Notes under the pieces: generated by a model
What the model saw: only the letters and a program-made list of their open reading frames with translations
Told to the model about the DNA's origin: nothing
Database searches by the model: none
Made by a program: the position numbers and the translations under genes
In this document: positions 6,830 through 9,867 of the stretch, one piece after another
How the letters are laid out: each line of letters opens with the position of its first letter
Numbering within the stretch: position 1 is the first letter of the stretch
Source: CAYSND01 sp964642235
GTDB lineage: Bacteria; Bacteroidota; Bacteroidia; Bacteroidales; UBA932
Assembly (NCBI GenBank): GCA_964642235.1
Contig: CAZXOP010000072.1
Location: forward strand, 1-9,867
Reading direction: 5' to 3'
DNA: 9,867 bases

Positions 6830-6976
6830 ATGAAACAAGTTAAAACACCTAATGAGCTACCTTCATACAATTCACCTGAGGTGGAGGTAATGGAGATAAG
6901 AGTCGAAAGTGGCTTTGCTAACTCTCCTACGGGAACTAATGAAGATTTTACTACCGGAACAGGTATTTGGAATTAA
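6830..6976 (+). CDS. 48-residue acidic peptide upstream of a Mfa-like lipoprotein
   Basis: The reading frame encodes MKQVKTPNELPSYNSPEVEV..., then a short hydrophobic stretch (MEIRVESGFANS) and a Thr/Gly-rich tail ending GTGIWN. The N-terminal segment is basic, the middle acidic, and there is no cysteine, signal peptide or membrane helix. The pattern PxVEVxExxxESGFAxS followed by a Gly/acidic tail resembles, from memory, short proteins found next to fimbrillin-like genes in Bacteroidales; none has a function I know. Support for its being real is its own promoter-like upstream region, the 18-base gap to the lipoprotein gene and the family-like pattern. It could be a precursor peptide, a minor structural peptide or a translated leader. 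Confidence 0.62.
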   Translation: MKQVKTPNELPSYNSPEVEVMEIRVESGFANSPTGTNEDFTTGTGIWN

Positions 6977-6980
6977 TTAA

Positions 6981-6987
6981 GAGGAGG
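6981..6987 (+). promoter_or_regulatory. Strong Shine-Dalgarno sequence deciding the lipoprotein start
   Basis: GAGGAGG lies 7 bases before the ATG at 6995 but only 1 base before the in-frame ATG at 6989. The spacing favours 6995 as the true start. Confidence 0.65.
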
Positions 6988-6994
6988 AATGAAA

Positions 6995-7756
6995 ATGAGA
7001 ACAACACAATTAATCAGATTCGGTGCAATGGCACTCGCAGTGGCAGCTTTATTAGCAGTAGTAAGTTGCGAAAAGAAGAGTGGTTCAATAGATCCCACTA
7101 CTAAGACTATCTTAACTGCCTCTATGGAGCAGCAGGTGGGTGATACTAAAACCTCCCTTGATGGGGTACAAATTAAATGGAGTGCAGGAGATGAGATCTC
7201 AGTTTTCGAAGGGGATAATACTACCAACAATAAGTTCACAATTAATACTGGGGCAGGGACTACCTCTGCCACATTTACCGCAGAGGCTAATTTAGGTAGC
7301 GGAGCCATCTATGCTTTCTATCCATATAGTTCAGGTATTAGAATTGAAGAGTCAGGGGGAATAAAATATATTTATTACAAAATTCCTGCTGTTCAAACCT
7401 ATACTGAAGGGGGGATCAGCACAAATACAAACCCTTCTGTTGCCTACTCCTCATCAAGTGCCACCCCTTTGACTTTTAAAAATTTATCGGGAATAATAAG
7501 GTTACAACTTAGAGGGAGTGCTACTATCAAGAAGATAACTGTCATGTCAAAAAGAATTTCAGGGAAGGGTTCCCTTAGTGGTAGTTTTAAAGTTCCTTTG
7601 GACTATGGTAATGGAGATCCTATACCAGATTCATATTATTGGAATAGCGACAGAGTGGTATTAGATTTAGGTGTGGGAGTTGATTTAGAGAGTGGTTCTG
7701 AAAGCAATTCACAACAGTTTATCAAGAATGGTATTGATAGGGATAGATGGTTTTAA
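6995..7756 (+). CDS. Mfa-like (fimbrillin-type) lipoprotein, C-terminally truncated
   Basis: Residue numbers assume the start at 6995 (253 residues). A lipoprotein signal peptide ends in LLAVVSC, with Cys25 as the lipidated residue, so the protein should be anchored in the outer membrane, probably facing outward. The following region carries fimbrillin-like landmarks in order: TKTSLDG (51-57), KWSAGDEISVF (61-71), ATFTAEANLGSGAIYAFYPY (92-111), and FKNLSGIIRLQL (161-172). These belong to the Mfa_like_1/FimA-type beta-sandwich family of surface fimbria subunits and lipoproteins. The family pattern holds to about DLGVGVDLESGSESNSQQF (224-242), where a strand such as QQFYIVLPP would be expected. 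Instead the frame gives IKNGIDRDRWF and stops, so the second half of the fold is missing. It may be a broken gene at a recombination junction. Confidence 0.78.
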   Translation: MRTTQLIRFGAMALAVAALLAVVSCEKKSGSIDPTTKTILTASMEQQVGDTKTSLDGVQIKWSAGDEISVFEGDNTTNNKFTINTGAGTTSATFTAEANLGSGAIYAFYPYSSGIRIEESGGIKYIYYKIPAVQTYTEGGISTNTNPSVAYSSSSATPLTFKNLSGIIRLQLRGSATIKKITVMSKRISGKGSLSGSFKVPLDYGNGDPIPDSYYWNSDRVVLDLGVGVDLESGSESNSQQFIKNGIDRDRWF

Positions 7757-7792
7757 TGAACAAATTTACAAAATTGAAAGCAAATCACAATA

Positions 7793-7821
7793 AGTATTGT
7801 AAATCAACTAATTACAATACT
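7793..7821. repeat. Perfect 10-base inverted repeat after the truncated lipoprotein gene
   Basis: AGTATTGTAA and TTACAATACT flank a 9-base loop, 36 bases past the lipoprotein stop. No T-run follows on either strand, so it is more like a protein-binding site or recombination arm than a terminator. Confidence 0.45.
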
Positions 7822-7824
7822 ACA

Positions 7825-7981
7825 AGAAACGATTTAGAACCACTTTGTGCAAAAGAGGTTTTATTTTTGCTGTTGTAGCGTGTTTCTTTGCTGATATTTT
7901 CTGTTGATTTCAATTTCAAGAAACAGAAAACCGTTTCTCAAACGTTTCTCGTCAGAAGGTTTTCGTTTCTCGACCGTTTCT
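7825..7981. repeat. Cluster of GTTTCT hexamers
   Basis: GTTTCT occurs on the plus strand at 7882, 7933, 7944, 7965 and 7976, and on the minus strand at 7825-7830 and 7919-7924. Four plus-strand copies fall in 49 bases, most preceded by C. Chance would give far less than one copy in this span. The arrangement resembles clustered binding sites, but no specific protein can be named. Confidence 0.45.
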
Positions 7982-8057
7982 TGAAGATTGCTTTCATTTA
8001 CAAAAATAGTCTTTCTTTTGGAAATAATCGTTTCGATATGAAAGAAATTTAGAGCAT

Positions 8058-8087
8058 AAAAAAGCCGTCCCAATCGGAACGGCTTTT
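8058..8087 (-). terminator. Intrinsic terminator of the DUF6266 gene
   Basis: Read on the minus strand, AAAAGCCGT pairs with ACGGCTTTT (arms 8079-8087 and 8060-8068), with extra GG/CC pairs inside a short loop. The stem runs directly into a run of six T residues. It lies 27 bases past the DUF6266 stop and is a textbook rho-independent terminator. The plus-strand reading also ends in TTTT, so it could act weakly in both directions. Confidence 0.85.
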
Positions 8088-8113
8088 GCAAGAAAACAGA
8101 TAATCGCCTACGT

Positions 8114-8752
8114 TTAGGCAATGGTCACAGAACCCAAATAAACGCTGTTGGCAACTTCTTTGGAATCTTCGGAAATGAAGCCCAAATACACCTGAACATC
8201 TTCTCCCAACCAATCGGCAGGCACGGCAAGAGTTTGAGTTCCTGTTGCGCGGGCTTCGCCTGCGGAAACGGTTACTGCCTCGCCTTTGTCGGCATTCAGT
8301 ACGGCAATCAGAGTTTTGTCGGTTGCCTTGGCAGAACCTATTCCTGAATTGTCGTCCCACGAAACAACGACACTACCGGAAGAAGAAGCTACTGTTGCGT
8401 TTGTTGCTCCGGTCAAAGCTCCGCGAGAAACAAGCGCGTTTGCAAACAGCAGTTCGTAATCGGGATAATCGCCCGAAATGGCATTTGCCAACGTGTAAGA
8501 CATAGCGGCATTGAAAGCTGTTTGTTTTTTTGCATACAACTTGTAGCCTGTCCGCAAAAGTTCGGTCATCGGTTTGAGGAAACTCAACGCGAGAGCAAAT
8601 TTACTCCGTTGGCTCATTTGTGCATCTGTTCGGGGATTCTTAATGCTTTGCGCCTGACTTCGCATATACGAAATACCCTTCCAACTTCCGCCGATAACTG
8701 TTCCGACTTTGCCGGAAAAGCCACCTAAAATACCTTGTTTAATAGTACCCAT
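8114..8752 (-). CDS. DUF6266 family protein of unknown function
   Basis: The 212-residue protein opens with the family-typical MGTIKQGILGGFSGKVGTVIG (1-20) and SWKGISYMRS (23-32), then KNPRTDAQMSQRSKFALALSFLKPM (38-62), patterns I recognise as DUF6266 of Bacteroidota. The C-terminal half (about 118-212) is Ser/Ala/Val-rich with beta-strand character (SSSGSVVVSWDD, LAVPADWLGEDVQVYLGF), like an Ig- or fibronectin-type fold. It has no signal peptide, membrane helix or catalytic motif. The family's role is not established. I chose the ATG at 8752 over a 23-codon extension because the family begins at MGTIK. The gene has its own terminator and stands alone. Its base composition looks richer in G+C than the genes to the left, in keeping with a different origin. 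Confidence 0.85.
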   Translation of the reverse strand: MGTIKQGILGGFSGKVGTVIGGSWKGISYMRSQAQSIKNPRTDAQMSQRSKFALALSFLKPMTELLRTGYKLYAKKQTAFNAAMSYTLANAISGDYPDYELLFANALVSRGALTGATNATVASSSGSVVVSWDDNSGIGSAKATDKTLIAVLNADKGEAVTVSAGEARATGTQTLAVPADWLGEDVQVYLGFISEDSKEVANSVYLGSVTIA

Positions 8753-8998
8753 TTTGAAAAAAATTAAAGGATTATAAAAATGAAAATTACTTGGATTTGG
8801 TATTGAGAAAACACGGCTCAAACCCTATCCGAACGCTAATGTAATAAGAGTTATTTACCTGTATATCATATTGGTTTCTTATGCGTTATCTTGCTTTTAG
8901 TTGCTTTATAACTGTACGAAAAAACACGAAAGGGAAAAAGAAAATGTAAACGCCCAATTACTGCAAGAAAAAGCGGAGAGAAACGGAGCGTTGAGGCT

Positions 8999-9065
8999 GT
9001 CAAGGTTTTTTGGAAAAATACTACCTGTAAGGTGGAGATTTTTTCAAAAACCCGCAGGGCTTGAC
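8999..9065. repeat. Long interrupted hairpin with TACC/GGTG apex
   Basis: GTCAAG (8999-9004) pairs with CTTGAC (9060-9065). Inside, GGTTTTTTGGAAAAATACTACC (9004-9025) pairs imperfectly with GGTGGAGATTTTTTCAAAAACC (9031-9052) around the loop TGTAA. An unpaired CGCAGGG is on the right arm. It could be a bidirectional terminator, an attenuator or a mobile-element boundary. Confidence 0.5.
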
Positions 9066-9181
9066 CTTTACTGACTTATTTTCTTGCTGTTATCTTTGTG
9101 AGCATTTTTTTTGTTCTCTCTTTGATTGCATTTGAAAATCTGCGTGGAACGCAAATAAAATATATCATCAACTAAATTTAA

Positions 9182-9210
9182 GGGGTGGGTGGTCGGGGGC
9201 TGTGTGTGGG
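9182..9210 (+). other. Possible G-quadruplex motif
   Basis: Four runs of three or more G lie close together: GGGG, GGG, GGGGG and GGG, with spacers of 1, 5 and 8 bases. One spacer slightly exceeds the usual 7-base limit, so the structure is possible rather than certain. It marks the sharp start of the purine-rich segment. Confidence 0.35.
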
Positions 9211-9476
9211 CGAAGCGGGATTAACCGAACAGGTAAAACAGCCCTGAGCCGGAATGGAACAAGTGAAAAATTAGCGAAGTGATTTTTTGGCTTGTGGAAT
9301 GGAGAGGCGCGAGCCGTCTGCGAGTGGAGCGAGGGTGGCGGACAGAGATAGCACGAAGTGCGCTGAACGCCTACCACGAAGTGGCAGGGCTGGCGCGATT
9401 TTTTGCTGTGGAGTGTAGCTTTGGGAGTTGGGCAAGGGTGTGGATGTAGAGAGAGAAAAAGCGTAGCTTGCGAAGC
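9211..9476. repeat. Recurrent CGAAG-centred mini-palindromes
   Basis: CGAAG occurs at 9211, 9275, 9354, 9377 and 9471. Two copies sit in perfect GAA-loop hairpins, GCAC-GAA-GTGC (9351-9361) and CCAC-GAA-GTGG (9374-9384). One sits in an A5/T5-flanked stem (9266-9288), and one within GCTT-GCG-AAGC (9466-9476). The arm sequences differ while the loop is retained, which looks like conserved structure. It may be a structured RNA or an array of protein sites. Confidence 0.45.
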
Positions 9477-9780
9477 GAATGAGCGAACGAAAAACACAAG
9501 CTTGCGACTTGGGATAAACAATGCCTTTGCGGTATGAGTGTATGAAATGAAGCGTAGGCACGTAGCGAAATAAAAGGAACGAATACGGCAAAGACCGCTG
9601 AAAGGGTGGGAAAAGCGAAACGTAACAATGCAAAAAGTGTGACAGCCCGATTAGCCCGAGCGACCCGCAGGCGAGCAAAACAATAAGTACCGTCTGCCAC
9701 CAATTTATTACTCTATGAGTTTTACGAATACCTTATTGGGGTTTTGGGGGCAGGAGAAGGCACGACTGAGGATTGAGAGA

Positions 9781-9862
9781 GCGTGTGTAGCAAAACAAAC
9801 AGACACGCAAGTGTGAGCACCTGCCGGAGCGCAAGGCTTGGTGTGGCTGTGGTGCTTGCAAG
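9781..9862. repeat. Clustered inverted repeats at the right edge, possible transfer-origin region
   Basis: GCGTGT (9781-9786) pairs with ACACGC (9803-9808). The same right arm forms an alternative hairpin, ACAC-GCAA-GTGT (9803-9814). GCAAG (9831-9835) pairs with CTTGC (9855-9859), and CAAG-G-CTTG (9832-9840) and CTTGCAAG (9855-9862) are self-complementary. Competing short inverted repeats in gene-free DNA are typical of oriT regions, but no relaxase gene is in the window, so this is a guess. Confidence 0.3.
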
Positions 9863-9867
9863 GGCAG

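Larger units (their letters stand above)
7757..8057. other. Non-coding stretch with GTTTCT repeats between the lipoprotein and DUF6266 genes
   Basis: No convincing gene lies here. An 86-codon minus-strand frame (8121-7861) has no domain and runs through the DUF6266 terminator, so I leave it out. The stretch holds a perfect 10-base inverted repeat, AGTATTGTAA (7793-7802) with TTACAATACT (7812-7821), and seven GTTTCT hexamers in either orientation between 7825 and 7981. It probably contains the junction between the truncated lipoprotein gene and the sequence to the right. Confidence 0.5.
8822..9867. other. Gene-free, hairpin- and G-rich region, probably part of a mobile element
   Basis: No frame here looks like a protein; the overlapping minus-strand frames near 9168-9703 are Pro/Ser/Leu/Arg low-complexity readings of purine-skewed DNA and lack domains. 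From about 9180 the plus strand is strongly purine-rich and G-rich. It contains a long interrupted hairpin (8999-9065), a run of G-tracts (9182-9210), CGAAG-centred mini-palindromes (9211-9476) and inverted repeats at the right edge (9781-9862). Such gene-poor, palindrome-dense DNA is seen in transfer or mobilisation regions of integrative elements of Bacteroidota. That link is inference. Confidence 0.5.

Noticed and set aside
6989..6994. ATG at 6989 as the lipoprotein start
   Set aside because: It would lie 1 base from the Shine-Dalgarno sequence; the ATG at 6995 has proper 7-base spacing.
7757..7860. Attachment site of the CTnDOT type (GTAnnTTTGC core) near the suspected junction
   Set aside because: No match to that core was found on either strand in this stretch.
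7861..8121. 86-codon minus-strand frame as a gene
   Set aside because: It starts inside the DUF6266 coding end, runs through the intrinsic terminator at 8058-8087, and is made of Arg/Lys-rich readings of the GTTTCT cluster.
9168..9703. Three overlapping minus-strand frames of 110-135 codons as genes
   Set aside because: All are low-complexity Pro/Ser/Leu/Arg readings of purine-skewed DNA in different frames, without domains; their length reflects base skew.

Overview
The window reads as a chromosomal segment of a Bacteroidota (probably Bacteroidales) genome that runs into a piece of foreign or mobile DNA on the right. This rests on gene content: a DUF5118/DUF5117/DUF4953 zinc metalloprotease, a seven-helix AraC regulator, a Mfa-like (fimbrillin-type) lipoprotein and a DUF6266 protein. 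It also rests on several matches to the Bacteroidota promoter -7 element TAnnTTTG. No rRNA, tRNA, CRISPR array or complete insertion sequence was seen.

Left region (1-1281): about 745 bases with no credible gene but many inverted repeats, then one small minus-strand gene for a coiled-coil protein with a C-terminal membrane anchor (CCDC90/DUF1640-like). A 90-base multi-branched palindrome separates it from the next gene. Core region (1282-5664): a minus-strand pair, a SpoU/TrmH RNA methyltransferase overlapping a secreted zinc metalloprotease by ATGA, diverges from plus-strand glyA. A 58-base gap holds back-to-back promoters.

Region 5665-7756 (plus strand): 26 bases after glyA lies a membrane-bound AraC-family regulator. 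After it come a promoter-like gap with a palindrome, a 48-residue acidic peptide not covered by standard ORF length cut-offs, and, 18 bases later behind a strong Shine-Dalgarno sequence, a Mfa-like lipoprotein. The regulator, peptide and lipoprotein look like a small signalling or surface-structure module. The lipoprotein ends abruptly and appears to have lost its C-terminal part.

Right region (7757-9867): a change in character. It holds a non-coding stretch dense in GTTTCT hexamers, a minus-strand DUF6266 gene with a clear intrinsic terminator, and then over 1 kb without a believable gene. That last stretch is rich in hairpins, purine-skewed G-rich sequence and short inverted repeats, and its right edge resembles a transfer-origin or mobilisation region. 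My best reading is that a mobile or recombined segment begins near 7720-7760 inside the lipoprotein gene and continues past the window. This is inference from sequence features only; no database comparison was possible.
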